From the NCBI GenBank assembly GCA_003167555.1, contig PMSN01000009.1, positions 248,001 to 312,000 on the forward strand: 64,000 bases of DNA, in the 5' to 3' direction. The position numbers and the translations under genes are program-made. Positions 36,298 through 45,382 of this stretch are shown one piece after another. Position 1 is the first letter of the stretch. Each line of letters begins with the position of its first letter. The notes under the pieces were generated by a model. It made no database searches, had not been told where the DNA came from, and saw only the letters and a program-made list of their open reading frames with translations. The stretch is from Spartobacteria bacterium (GTDB lineage Bacteria; Verrucomicrobiota; Verrucomicrobiia; Chthoniobacterales; UBA10450).

Positions 36298-38016
36298 TCA
36301 ATTCAGCGCGTAAACTTCCACGACCGCGATGCCGGTAGAGTTATTCACGCCGCGCACGATCGCCGTGTAGTTCGCGGGAGTAAGCGTGCGCACAATCGCC
36401 GATTCCGCGTTATTCGGTGGTGGGATCGTGCTGTCGATGATCGCTTGTTTGTTCGGGCTATCCATCCAGTTGTCATTCGCTTCCAGCAGATTCCCATTCG
36501 CGTCGCGCAATTCCAAGGTGGGATCGGCCATCGCTCCGGGGACGCCGGTGGAAGGACCGAGCGCACGGATAATTACCTTTTGCGAAGCCTGTCCTACTAC
36601 AATAGTGCCGGCGAACAACACATTGTCTCCCGTTTGGACCAAGCCGCGGGTGGCAATGTTAGCCAGCTTCGAGTTAGCAGAGGTATCCAGATCGTAGGCT
36701 TCCACTACTCCTATCCCGGTCCCGTTGTTCACTCCACGCTCAATCGCGGTATAGTTGCCGGGCGGCACACTCCTCACGATGGCTGATTCCAGCGGATCCT
36801 TCGGCGGGATGGTGCTATCGATGATGGCTTGCTTGTTCGGGCTGTCCATCCAGTTGTCGTTTGTCTCCAGGAGCGCGCCGGACGCATCGTGCAGTTCAAG
36901 AACCGGATCGGCCAGCTTACCGGCAAGTCCCAACGACGGCCCAATCGCGCGCACGATGACTTTCTTGTTCTGGTTGCCCGTGACGATAAAGCCAGCGATC
37001 AAGACATTATCGCCGGTTCCCACCGGCAATCGAGTGGAAATATTGGCGAGGACTGTGGGTGTGCCAGTCACCCGATCATAGCCGATGACGTCCATCGTCT
37101 GGAGGTCGACCGGGGTGAGGTCGTCCTGCTCGCCGGTAGGGCCGGCCGCGTTGAAGGAGTCGGGAGCGGGCCCGGCCCAGTCCTGAAGATCGGACCCCGG
37201 GTTCGCGACCGCGTCGTTAAATGCAATGAGGAGCGTCGTCCCGTTATTAAAGGAGAAGGATCTGTTTGGACCATTGTTCAAACCCCGCGCACCGGCGCCG
37301 GTATAGTGGAATAAATCAAACGCTACATAGTTAGGCATTCCGTTGCCGAAGTTGGGGTCTGCCATGATTGAATTGCGGCCCATGATTTCCGAGTACTCGT
37401 GCATGGCCACGCCGATGAAGTCGAAGCTCCCGGCCACGTTGCGGTTGTTCGGATCATAGGTCCATTTGTTTCCACCACCGAAGTTGAATGTCCCGTCATT
37501 CTGCATGTCGTCGGGTCGAAGACCCAGGGCTTTGGCCTGGGCCCTGGTCACGTTATAAATGTGGGTTGTCGGGATGGGATCCGCTCCGGCCGGCAGCGAT
37601 CCGCCGGCGCCGACTGTAGTCGCGTCGTCCGCGGTCTTTGAGTCCGCTGCGAACGCGTTTCGGAGGGCGGTATAGCTGGCAACTGTATCGAAAAAGGTGT
37701 TGCTGCTCCCGAGATCACTGGTGCCGGCGCTAGCGGTCACCATGATGTTGACGTTGATGGGGTCGTTGTATCTATCGGTGAACTGCTTTGCAGCAGACGA
37801 GCAGGCCGCTTTCATGTTGGCGATGTCCGTCGCGCTCAAACCCGCAGCCATGAGGTTGGCATCCGTGTCGAAGTTCAGGTTGATGTTCAAAGCAGAGGCT
37901 GGCCTGATGGCGGCCACCCCCAGGACAAGGAGCGCCAGGAGCGCCATTCGTGCGCGCGCCCTATGCGTGCGGATTGGCTTGGACATCGACTCGCAATGAG
38001 TGTTTCCGGATCTCAT
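36298..38016 (-). CDS. NF038122-like putative metalloprotease with tandem C-terminal module
   Basis: 572 residues. ATG at 38014-38016 has AGGAAGAG upstream, a good ribosome-binding site; ATG at 37986 is an alternative. Signal peptide to about residue 42. The passenger (43-320) contains GVAMHEYSEIMGR (His206-Glu207), the HExSExMGR signature of the NF038122 metalloprotease family, and FDLFHYTGAGARGL downstream. Residues about 322-572 are the same two-copy module that ends the giant protein; both copies share NDNWMDSPNKQAIIDSTIPP exactly. Likely exported and processed or anchored through that module. Confidence 0.82.
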   Translation of the reverse strand: MRSGNTHCESMSKPIRTHRARARMALLALLVLGVAAIRPASALNINLNFDTDANLMAAGLSATDIANMKAACSSAAKQFTDRYNDPINVNIMVTASAGTSDLGSSNTFFDTVASYTALRNAFAADSKTADDATTVGAGGSLPAGADPIPTTHIYNVTRAQAKALGLRPDDMQNDGTFNFGGGNKWTYDPNNRNVAGSFDFIGVAMHEYSEIMGRNSIMADPNFGNGMPNYVAFDLFHYTGAGARGLNNGPNRSFSFNNGTTLLIAFNDAVANPGSDLQDWAGPAPDSFNAAGPTGEQDDLTPVDLQTMDVIGYDRVTGTPTVLANISTRLPVGTGDNVLIAGFIVTGNQNKKVIVRAIGPSLGLAGKLADPVLELHDASGALLETNDNWMDSPNKQAIIDSTIPPKDPLESAIVRSVPPGNYTAIERGVNNGTGIGVVEAYDLDTSANSKLANIATRGLVQTGDNVLFAGTIVVGQASQKVIIRALGPSTGVPGAMADPTLELRDANGNLLEANDNWMDSPNKQAIIDSTIPPPNNAESAIVRTLTPANYTAIVRGVNNSTGIAVVEVYALN

Positions 38017-38132
38017 ATTTCTTCTCTTCCTGTGTTTGCTGGATTGTTGCTCGCATGGCGCATTGTTTCGGAAGGCTGCTGGCCGCGCTGCGTGGCCGCC
38101 CTACGGTAAAAGATCGTTTTCATGATTCTCAA

Positions 38133-38597
38133 CTAGTGCCTGATCCTGTGGGTGATACTCGGTCTTGCCGGGGAAATGAATCTGATGTCCGCACGGCCGG
38201 CCAGAGTTTCTACCTGCGCGAAGGGGATCCATGCGCGGAAAGTCGTGGCCGTTCCCCAGCCATTGACCAGTTGCCCGCCGAGACTTGTGATCTGATCGAC
38301 CAACCCCGACGAGATCGAGCCTTGAATCTCCACCAGCACGCGCCCACCAAATTTATACACATCCGGTTCCAGCGTTGTCTCTCCGCGGCTCTTCTTCACG
38401 ACCAGCACGAGTTGGTCGTCGAGTTTGTTCAGGATGGACACAGGCACTGATTTCTGGTCGCCCGCGGTCAGCTGAGCCGTCGAGAGAGCGAACACTGCAA
38501 TCGCGGCGAGGAGGGCACGCGAGAGAGCGTGAAAATGCGGGAATGTTTTGAAGTGCGGTTTCATAGTTTTCATCCTGGTATGCGCCTCTTCTTTCAT
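38133..38597 (-). CDS. Exported protein resembling a subtilase propeptide, without protease domain
   Basis: 154 residues with signal peptide to about residue 45 (ALLAAIAVFALSTAQLTAG). The mature part contains RVLVEIQGSISSGLVDQITS and FAQVETLAGRADIRFISPAR, which read like fervidolysin-type or inhibitor-I9-like propeptides that end before the catalytic domain of subtilisin-like proteases. No S8 domain follows: the next gene on this strand (36298-38016) is a metalloprotease. It could be a stand-alone inhibitor or chaperone, or a truncated protease. Start ATG at 38595-38597 with AAGG upstream; ATG at 38573 is an alternative. Confidence 0.62.
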   Translation of the reverse strand: MKEEAHTRMKTMKPHFKTFPHFHALSRALLAAIAVFALSTAQLTAGDQKSVPVSILNKLDDQLVLVVKKSRGETTLEPDVYKFGGRVLVEIQGSISSGLVDQITSLGGQLVNGWGTATTFRAWIPFAQVETLAGRADIRFISPARPSITHRIRH

Positions 38598-39004
38598 GAC
38601 GCCTTGTCATGCTCTATTCGGAACGCGGAGATCATGCCAGTTTTTTTTAGCTTTGAACCGAAGAAATTTCCCGAAATTTGGGGTCTTAAATGGCATATGC
38701 ATCTTTCTCTAAAAGCTAGACATTTTCCCGGTCGTGGTTCAGTACTTCCCACACGTAGCAAGGCGATGAACGCGGGGAAATCCTGTCAGTTATTTTCTCG
38801 TTCACCCGTCACCAAACGATGCGGCGCGATTCTTTGCGGCGGGTCGGCAGGCGTCAAGGTAATTTCTCACACGTGCAAAACATGAGCTTACGCACGCGCG
38901 CGCCGCGAGTCCTCCCCAGCCGCCCGTTAGAGACTTAAACCAGAAACTCCCCTGGCACTGCCAGGGGACCGGAAGCGCACGGTGCGGACGCGCGCCGGCT
39001 ACAA
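38598..39004. other. 407-base intergenic region with palindrome
   Basis: No gene seen. The left part is AT-rich (TTTTTTTTAGCTTTGAACC, ATGGCATATGCATC) and could hold the promoter of the gene ending at 38133. Near the right end is a perfect 21-base palindrome at 38948-38968. Confidence 0.5.
38948..38968. terminator. Perfect palindrome downstream of the 39005 gene
   Basis: Arms TCCCCTGGCA and TGCCAGGGGA around a single base. It lies 37 bases past the stop of the minus-strand beta-helix gene, so it could stop transcription, but no T-run follows on either strand. It may instead be a dispersed palindrome. Confidence 0.4.
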
Positions 39005-41968
39005 TCACAGCACGTTGTAAACTTCGACGACAGCTACTCCGGTTGTGTTGTTCTTACCGCGCACGATCGCGGTGTAGTTCCCATCGAAGAGGGAGATGAC
39101 GAGAGCGGACTCGCGAATGTCCGTGGGCGCCAGACCGGTTTGGGTAATCTCGGCTTCCTGCGTTTGCTCCCAGTCATCGTTGCTGATCAGCGTCGACCCG
39201 TTCGCGTCCTTGAGCTCCAGGGTAGGATCTTGCAGCGCGCCGCTTATCCCGAAGCCGGAGAGCGATGGCCCTATCGCGCGAACGACGACGCGCGACTTGG
39301 CTCCGCCGTTGCCGCCAATGATGAACCCGCCAATCATGACGTTATCGTTCGTATCGACGAACCCGCGCGTGGCTATGTTCGCCAGCTTTGACTTGGCGGC
39401 CTGATCAAGATCGTAAACTTCCACCACACCGATGCCAGTCGTACCGCCTTTCCCGCGCATGACTGCGGTGTAAGGCCCGGGCGCAAGCGTTCGCACGATG
39501 GCGGATTCCAAGTCGTTCGACGGAGGAATGCCGGTCGCCTCGATGGCTGCTCGATTGTCCAGCTTCCAGTTATCGTTGCTCTCGAGCAGCGTGCCTCCCT
39601 GGTAAAGCTCCAGGGTAGGATCGGCCAGGGCGCCGGGGAAGAAGGAAGAGAGCGACGGCCCGATGGCGCGGATGATTACCTTCTTGGGCTCGGTGCCGGT
39701 GATAATAAAGCCGCCGATAAGCTGGTTAGGATCGGGGTTCACCCGGAGTCTCGTCGCGATGTTCAAAGGAATGTCGGGAACGGTGAGGACAGTTATCGTG
39801 ATAGCACCGGCGCTGTAATTGACCTGGCCGGTAAACCCCGTGGTGTTGATCGTGGAAAAGGCGCCGGTAAAAGCGCCGGGCGAAAGAATTTGAAAGACGT
39901 CGCCGACCTGGGGTCGAAAGCCGTTGATCAAGGCCACATTGAGCGTGCCGTTGAGTGTCGCGGTTCCGCTTACGACCAGTTGATCGTATTCGGTGCCTGG
40001 AGTCTTACCGCCGATCTCCATATTCAGCACACCGGTGCTTCCCTGGGTGTAGTTGCCGCTTATCGCAATCCTACCAGGCGAAAGCCCCGGTGAGATCGTG
40101 CCGTTGTTGGTGAAAAGGCCACCGTTGGTCAAGATATCTCCGTTGCCTTTGATGGTATGGCCGGCTCCGTTGATGACGTTGTGACCGTTACAATCGAGAT
40201 CCGCGACGTTGAAGGCATTGAGGATGCCGTTAAGCGTCAGGCTGCCGGTTCCCCCTAGGGTGCCGTCAGCGACGAACTGCATAACGGTGGTTGAGTTGGC
40301 GGCCGCGGCGTTTACTACGATCGCACCGTTGTTGATTAGGCCAGTCCCGCCCACAAAGAGAGGATTGTTCCCGGCTGGAATCTGGATCACCCCGTTATTA
40401 GTGCTTGAGGTGAGGAGCGCACCTGCCCCGCCGGGGGTTATCTGAATGATGCCGTTGTTCGCCGTGTTCAGCGTTCCGCCAATAACAGTGACAACGCCGC
40501 CGCCGCCGAGTTGCACGACGCTACCAGTGCCATCGGCCAGGAAAGAACCGCCGCCGGTCTGGTCCATCACACCGGAGTACATGCCGAGCACGCCGCCATT
40601 TATCGCCTTAAGCGTGCCGTTGTTCTTGTTAATGAAGCCGCTGTTGTTGACCAGGTCGAGCTGCATGCTATTTCCGGCCGGATCGTCGCCGATAATGGTG
40701 CCGTTGTTCACTAACAGGCCATCGCCCAAGATTGTTCCTCTTCCGCGAACGGTTTGATTGATGCCAATCGTGATCGTGCTGCCGCCAGAAGTCGATAGGT
40801 TTGCCCGGTTAAAGCCAATGCCGTTAAGTGTTACCGTGCCTGTGCCGCCCAGTGTGCCGCTTTCATCGAATCGGATGATGCTGGTGCTGTTTACGGGATC
40901 GGTAGGGTTTACCAGGATCGTGCCATTATTGGTCAAGCCAGTGCCTCTGATTAAAAGAGGATTGTTGCCGGCTGGAACCTGAAAAGCTCCGTTGTTGGTG
41001 CATCCAGTAAGAGTTACTCCGTTGCCGTTGAACGTCGTCCTAAGCAATCCATTGTTAGAGGTATTGAGCGTGCCGCCAATGACAACCGGGAAGCGGTTCT
41101 GGTCGCCGTTGCCGAATTGCACGATGCTTCCATTACCGTCCGCGAGGAAGGTGCCGCCGCCCTTTTGGTCGATAATGCCGCTAAATAGAATCACGCCACC
41201 GCCGGTCGCCTTGATCAGTCCGTTGTTCTTGTTCTGAGGGGCGACGGTGAAATAGGAGAGACCCATCTGGATGCTTCCGCCATTCGGGTCGTCGGCGCCG
41301 ATCGTGCCATTGTTAATGAAAATACCGCCTCCGTTAAAACCGTCGATGCCACCGAGTCCGTGAATCAGGTGATTTGCCCCATTGGTAAGAGTGAGGGGAC
41401 CATTTCCACCGATGACAATGTTGGCGACGTTGTAGGTCGTGCCGACACCCCTTAGATTGACGCTGCCGCTCCCGCCGAGCAGGGTGTTCGCAGAGTCAAA
41501 CCGCAGAGTGGAAGCGAAATTACTGTCCCCTTGGTTGATGTTGATGATGCCGTTATTGGTGATGCCACTGCCGGTGATGAACAGGAACCCGTTCTTCACA
41601 ATGTTGAGCGAGCCCGATGGGGTGACGGTCAGAGAGCTGACCGGATCCTGAACCGACAAGGTGCAGGCGAGCCCGTTGATGACCGCATCGTAGGAAGGAT
41701 TGTCGCCCGGGACGTTGGTGTTCGTGTTGGGATTGACAATGGAGTGCCCATTGTAGGGGAAAGCGCCCGTGTCCCAGTTACCCGGCGTGCTAGGATCATT
41801 TGGATTACCGGCAAGGCCAATGTGGGCGTCCTTTTCCCAGACACCGCCGCCAAATGAGTTCGTAAACGTTGCGGTAAACGTCGCGGCCGGCGCCCGCGCG
41901 GCGAGCAAAAAAATGGCGAGCCAGACCGATGCGACTGCGTGCGGTAAAAAACTTCGATTTGTTTTCAT
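39005..41968 (-). CDS. Beta-helix surface protein with tandem C-terminal module
   Basis: 987 residues with a signal peptide (to about residue 29, RAPAAT). The passenger (about 60-720) is rich in short repeats of NNGTI, GGTGTVTLNG and NPLLIRGTGLTNNGTI, giving the stacked turns of a right-handed beta-helix as in autotransporter passengers. There is no autotransporter beta-barrel; instead residues about 735-987 are the tandem module. Start ATG at 41966-41968 is 110 bases from the divergent sigma-factor gene. Likely cell-surface or secreted. Confidence 0.86.
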   Translation of the reverse strand: MKTNRSFLPHAVASVWLAIFLLAARAPAATFTATFTNSFGGGVWEKDAHIGLAGNPNDPSTPGNWDTGAFPYNGHSIVNPNTNTNVPGDNPSYDAVINGLACTLSVQDPVSSLTVTPSGSLNIVKNGFLFITGSGITNNGIININQGDSNFASTLRFDSANTLLGGSGSVNLRGVGTTYNVANIVIGGNGPLTLTNGANHLIHGLGGIDGFNGGGIFINNGTIGADDPNGGSIQMGLSYFTVAPQNKNNGLIKATGGGVILFSGIIDQKGGGTFLADGNGSIVQFGNGDQNRFPVVIGGTLNTSNNGLLRTTFNGNGVTLTGCTNNGAFQVPAGNNPLLIRGTGLTNNGTILVNPTDPVNSTSIIRFDESGTLGGTGTVTLNGIGFNRANLSTSGGSTITIGINQTVRGRGTILGDGLLVNNGTIIGDDPAGNSMQLDLVNNSGFINKNNGTLKAINGGVLGMYSGVMDQTGGGSFLADGTGSVVQLGGGGVVTVIGGTLNTANNGIIQITPGGAGALLTSSTNNGVIQIPAGNNPLFVGGTGLINNGAIVVNAAAANSTTVMQFVADGTLGGTGSLTLNGILNAFNVADLDCNGHNVINGAGHTIKGNGDILTNGGLFTNNGTISPGLSPGRIAISGNYTQGSTGVLNMEIGGKTPGTEYDQLVVSGTATLNGTLNVALINGFRPQVGDVFQILSPGAFTGAFSTINTTGFTGQVNYSAGAITITVLTVPDIPLNIATRLRVNPDPNQLIGGFIITGTEPKKVIIRAIGPSLSSFFPGALADPTLELYQGGTLLESNDNWKLDNRAAIEATGIPPSNDLESAIVRTLAPGPYTAVMRGKGGTTGIGVVEVYDLDQAAKSKLANIATRGFVDTNDNVMIGGFIIGGNGGAKSRVVVRAIGPSLSGFGISGALQDPTLELKDANGSTLISNDDWEQTQEAEITQTGLAPTDIRESALVISLFDGNYTAIVRGKNNTTGVAVVEVYNVL

Positions 41969-42078
41969 AATGTGCCTTCAACAAGCAATGCGGGAAAACG
42001 AATCCGAAAACGGACATGCGATTCAAAAAAGGTTTGGCTTCCCGCCGCGCGAACGGGTAGATTTCTTCCAGAAAGAAA

Positions 42079-42651
42079 GTGGAAACGACGCCGCATCACG
42101 AACCGCCCCACGAGGTCACTCAAATCCTGAAGGATTGGAGCGAGGATGCCTCGGCTCGATTGATGCCTCTCGTTTACGAAGAGCTCCGCCGCTTGGCGCG
42201 CGAATACATTCGACGCGAACGCGCCGATCACACCCTCCAGGCTACTGCGCTCGTCCACGAAGCATACCTGCGGATGGTGGACGGAAAGAATGTGACCTGG
42301 AAAGACCGCGCGCATTTCTACGGCATCGCCGCCCGGTTAATGCGGCGCATTCTGGTCGATCATGCCCGCGCGCATAACGCGGCAAAGCGTGGCGGCCTGG
42401 AACAAAAATTGTCGCTGGATGAAGCGCGCGATCTCCCTGCTCCCGGTCCTACCGACCTGGTCGCGCTCGACGGCGCCCTCGAGAGTCTTGCCAAAAGCTA
42501 TCCGCGAAAAAGCGAAGTCGTGGAGTTGAAGTTCTTCGGCGGCTTGGAAGCGAATGAGATCGCCGAGGTCTTGCAAGTGTCGCAAAAGACTGTCTTGCGC
42601 GACTGGAGCTTCGCCAAGCTCTGGCTTTGCCGGGAACTGAGCGCCGCCTAA
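42079..42651 (+). CDS. ECF sigma factor, TIGR02999 type
   Basis: 190 residues, start GTG at 42079. It has sigma region 2 (LMPLVYEELRRLAREYIRRE, then HTLQATALVHEAYLRMVD) and region 4 (RKSEVVELKFFGGLEANEIA, EVLQVSQKTVLRDWSFAKLW) with a helix-turn-helix. This is the subfamily common in Planctomycetes, Verrucomicrobia and Acidobacteria beside kinase genes. It directs RNA polymerase to a set of promoters not known here. It is divergent from a surface-protein gene and directly precedes the receptor kinase, so it may act in the same pathway. Confidence 0.93.
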   Translation: METTPHHEPPHEVTQILKDWSEDASARLMPLVYEELRRLAREYIRRERADHTLQATALVHEAYLRMVDGKNVTWKDRAHFYGIAARLMRRILVDHARAHNAAKRGGLEQKLSLDEARDLPAPGPTDLVALDGALESLAKSYPRKSEVVELKFFGGLEANEIAEVLQVSQKTVLRDWSFAKLWLCRELSAA

Positions 42652-42660
42652 GGGAAAATT

Positions 42661-42750
42661 TAACCGCGGATGACGCGGATTTCGCAGATACAAAACAGCA
42701 GACCTTCTGTCGGAAAAATCCGTGTCATCCGCGTAATCCGCGGTCAATTA
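42661..42750. repeat. AACCGCGGATGACGCGG-type inverted repeat before the kinase start
   Basis: Left arm TTAACCGCGGATGACGCGG and right arm CATCCGCGTAATCCGCGGT (ending at about 42744) enclose about 50 bases. A related word CGTAATCCGGGGTCAA is at about 35642-35657. It fills the gap between sigma factor and kinase, so it lies in their mRNA leader or spacer. Confidence 0.6.
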
Positions 42751-45234
42751 ATGATCCAGCCCGAAAGAGCGCAGCGCATCGCCGAAATCGTGGAAGCCGC
42801 GCTCGAACGCGACGCCACTGATTGGCCATCATTCCTCGACGAATCTTGCGGCGACGACCCCTCGCTCCGGAAGGAAGTTGAGTCTCTGCTGGCTTACCAA
42901 AAGGAGGCGACAGACTTCATCGAAGCGCCCGCCTACCAAAACCACGCAGACTTTCTCGCGACCGAAGGCGGCGAGCTGAAGCCAGGCGATCTGCTCGGCG
43001 AATACAAAATCCTGTCCCTGCTCGGTGAAGGCGGCATGGGAGAGGTTTATCTCGCGGAAGATTCAAACCTGCATCGGCAAGTAGCTATTAAGCTGGTCAA
43101 AGCCGGTCTTGGCCGAGCAGGTCTCATTCGGCATTTCCAACGCGAGGAAAGAATCCTGGCCGCCCTCACTCATCCTAACATCGGGCGGCTCTACGGCGGA
43201 GCGGTGACCCAAAACGGCCTGCCTTATTTCGTCATGGAATACGTGGAAGGCGAGCGGCTCGATTCCTATTGCGACCTTCATCGCCTTACCATCCCCCAGC
43301 GGCTCCAACTCTTCCGCAAAATCTGCGCCGCGGTGGCTTATGCGCATCAGCACCTCGTTATCCATCGCGATCTCAAGCCATCGAACATTCGCGTAACCAA
43401 AGAAGGCGAACCCAAACTGCTCGACTTCGGAATAGCAAAGCTGCTCGACGATGACACCGCGCTGACTGAGCAGACCATGACATTGACCAATGTGATGACG
43501 CCGGATTATGCGAGTCCGGAGCAAGTCCGCGGCGAACCGATGACGACCGCAAGCGATGTCTATAGCCTCGGGGTTGTGCTCTATGAGTTACTAACCGGAA
43601 AGAAACCTTACCGCATCAAAAGCCGGCGACTCGAGGAAATCTCGCACGCGGTCGCGGAGCAGGAACCGACCAGACCAAGCGTTGCCCTCGGCGGAGATCA
43701 GAAGTCGGAAGTCAGAAATCAGAAACTGCTCCGCGGCGATCTCGATAACATCATCTTGAAGGCGCTGCGGAAGGAACCAGCCCGGCGCTATTCCTCGGCC
43801 AGCCAATTCTCGGAAGATGTCCGGCGCCATCTCGAGGGCTTGCCTGTCATCGCGCGCCGCGACATCATCGGTTACCGCGCCTCAAAATTTGTCGCGCGTC
43901 ATCGGCTGGCGGTCGCCTCCGCTGCTCTGGTCGCGCTTGCCATTGTGGGCAGTTTGCTCACCGCGCTCTGGGAAGCCAGGCAGGCCCGCGCCCAACGCGA
44001 TGTAGCGCAGCGCATCAGCACTTTCTTGCAGGACATTCTCGGCGCCGCCGCCCCCCAAGTGAAAGGCGTGGACGTCAAGGTAATCGATTTACTCAACGAC
44101 GCCTCTACGCGCGCCAAAACAGAGCTCGCGAATCAACCCCGGGTACTGGCAGATGTCTTAATGACGCTCGGAAAGACTTACGCTTCTCTTGGGCAGTACG
44201 AACCAGCCGAAGCCAACCTGCGCGCAGCGCTGGCGGCGAGTTTGAAAGTCAACGGCGAGTTGCATCCTACCACCGCTACAACCATGGCTTGGCTGGGATT
44301 CGCTTTGGCTAATCTCAACAAACACGATGAGGGCGAACAGATTTCACGCAAGGCGGTTGAACTCCAACGCAAGCTCCATCCCCACGGACACGAGGACCTT
44401 GCCTTGGCCTTGTACTCTCTGGGAGTGAACTTGATCTATAAAAGCGAACCGAAAGAAGCACAACCGTACCTGAAAGAAGCCTCAGACCTGATCAAAAAGC
44501 ACGCCAGCGAAAACCACGGTTATTACATGACGTCGCTCGTCATGCTGGCGATAGCACATGAAAAGACGAACGAAGCAGACGTGGCCGAGTCGCTCTATCG
44601 CCAGGCAATTGCCGTGGGCGGTCGAGTGGAACCGCGTTATCGGGTCTACCTTGGTCAGGCACAATTCTTCCTGGGCCTTCTCCTCCTAAACAAAGCCGCT
44701 TATCCTGAGGCGGAGACTCTGTTCCGGCAGAGTGAAGCGATCTATCGTGAGGTTTTTGGCGGCGATAATAACTACAGTGTCGGAGTTGCCAAAATGAATC
44801 TGGGATGGCTCTATCTCCTCCAGAGCGACTATGCAAAGGCCGAGGACGAAAGTAGACAAGCTCTAGTTTTGCTTCGAAAATATGCGAGCACCGAACGTTC
44901 CTACGCCGCCAACACCGCCGTCAATTTAGGATTAACTTTGACGCGGGAGGGAAAGGCCGCGGAAGGCGAGACTTACTTGCGTGAAGCGCTCGCGATTCGG
45001 AAAAAAGTTTTGCCACCGGGTGACGTCATGGTCCCTCATACTGTGAGCGCACTTGGCGAATGCTTGACCGCGCAGAAGCGCTACGCCGAAGCGGAACCTC
45101 TGCTTACTGATAGCTATAACGAGCTTAAATCGAAGCTAGGCGATCAAGACAAGCGGACGGTCGAAGCACGCCAGCGGCTGGTCAAGCTTTATGAGCTGTG
45201 GGAGAAACCAGACTTAGCCGCACGTTACCGTTAA
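42751..45234 (+). CDS. Ser/Thr protein kinase with TM segment and TPR repeats
   Basis: 827 residues from ATG at 42751. N-terminal helical region, then a Hanks-type kinase: Gly loop GEGGMG (92-97), Lys114, HRDLKPSN with Asp207, DFG at 225-227, and YASPEQ (253-258). One helix at about 387-406 (ASAALVALAIVGSLLTAL) spans the membrane, and the outer part carries TPR units (for example TLGKTYASLGQYEPAEANLR and AIRKKVLPPGDVMVPHTVSA), a receptor-like layout. Residues 316-325 (DQKSEVRNQK) lie in the variable loop before LRGDLDN and are encoded by a repeat-like DNA word at 43695-43725. Probably cotranscribed with the sigma factor. Confidence 0.93.
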   Translation: MIQPERAQRIAEIVEAALERDATDWPSFLDESCGDDPSLRKEVESLLAYQKEATDFIEAPAYQNHADFLATEGGELKPGDLLGEYKILSLLGEGGMGEVYLAEDSNLHRQVAIKLVKAGLGRAGLIRHFQREERILAALTHPNIGRLYGGAVTQNGLPYFVMEYVEGERLDSYCDLHRLTIPQRLQLFRKICAAVAYAHQHLVIHRDLKPSNIRVTKEGEPKLLDFGIAKLLDDDTALTEQTMTLTNVMTPDYASPEQVRGEPMTTASDVYSLGVVLYELLTGKKPYRIKSRRLEEISHAVAEQEPTRPSVALGGDQKSEVRNQKLLRGDLDNIILKALRKEPARRYSSASQFSEDVRRHLEGLPVIARRDIIGYRASKFVARHRLAVASAALVALAIVGSLLTALWEARQARAQRDVAQRISTFLQDILGAAAPQVKGVDVKVIDLLNDASTRAKTELANQPRVLADVLMTLGKTYASLGQYEPAEANLRAALAASLKVNGELHPTTATTMAWLGFALANLNKHDEGEQISRKAVELQRKLHPHGHEDLALALYSLGVNLIYKSEPKEAQPYLKEASDLIKKHASENHGYYMTSLVMLAIAHEKTNEADVAESLYRQAIAVGGRVEPRYRVYLGQAQFFLGLLLLNKAAYPEAETLFRQSEAIYREVFGGDNNYSVGVAKMNLGWLYLLQSDYAKAEDESRQALVLLRKYASTERSYAANTAVNLGLTLTREGKAAEGETYLREALAIRKKVLPPGDVMVPHTVSALGECLTAQKRYAEAEPLLTDSYNELKSKLGDQDKRTVEARQRLVKLYELWEKPDLAARYR
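43695..43725 (-). repeat. Phrase-type repeat inside the kinase gene, in frame
   Basis: The + strand reads GATCAGAAGTCGGAAGTCAG then AAATCAGAAA, the reverse complement of the TTCTGACTTCTG words found between genes at 47.3 and 54.4-54.7 kb. It encodes DQKSEVRNQK and keeps the reading frame. It falls in a length-variable kinase loop, where an insert is tolerated. Confidence 0.6.
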
Positions 45235-45296
45235 GGGAAACCTGGAAATGGCTCGCCGGGCCCATTACTGGATATTGTAAACTTCCATTAAGCCGC

Positions 45297-45382
45297 TGGA
45301 CATTCGGCGTTGAGCGTTCGGCGTTGGGCGTTTGCTTCTATCCCCTACCTCTGCCCTCTGTCTTCCGTCCTCTGTCTTCCGC
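45297..45382 (+). repeat. Phrase-type repeat array C
   Basis: Short words GTTCGGCGTT, GAGCGTTCGGCG, then pyrimidine-rich CCTCTGCCCTCTG and CTTCCGTCCTCTG. It lies between the convergent kinase gene and the gene ending at 45382, with its end abutting the latter's stop. Confidence 0.6.
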
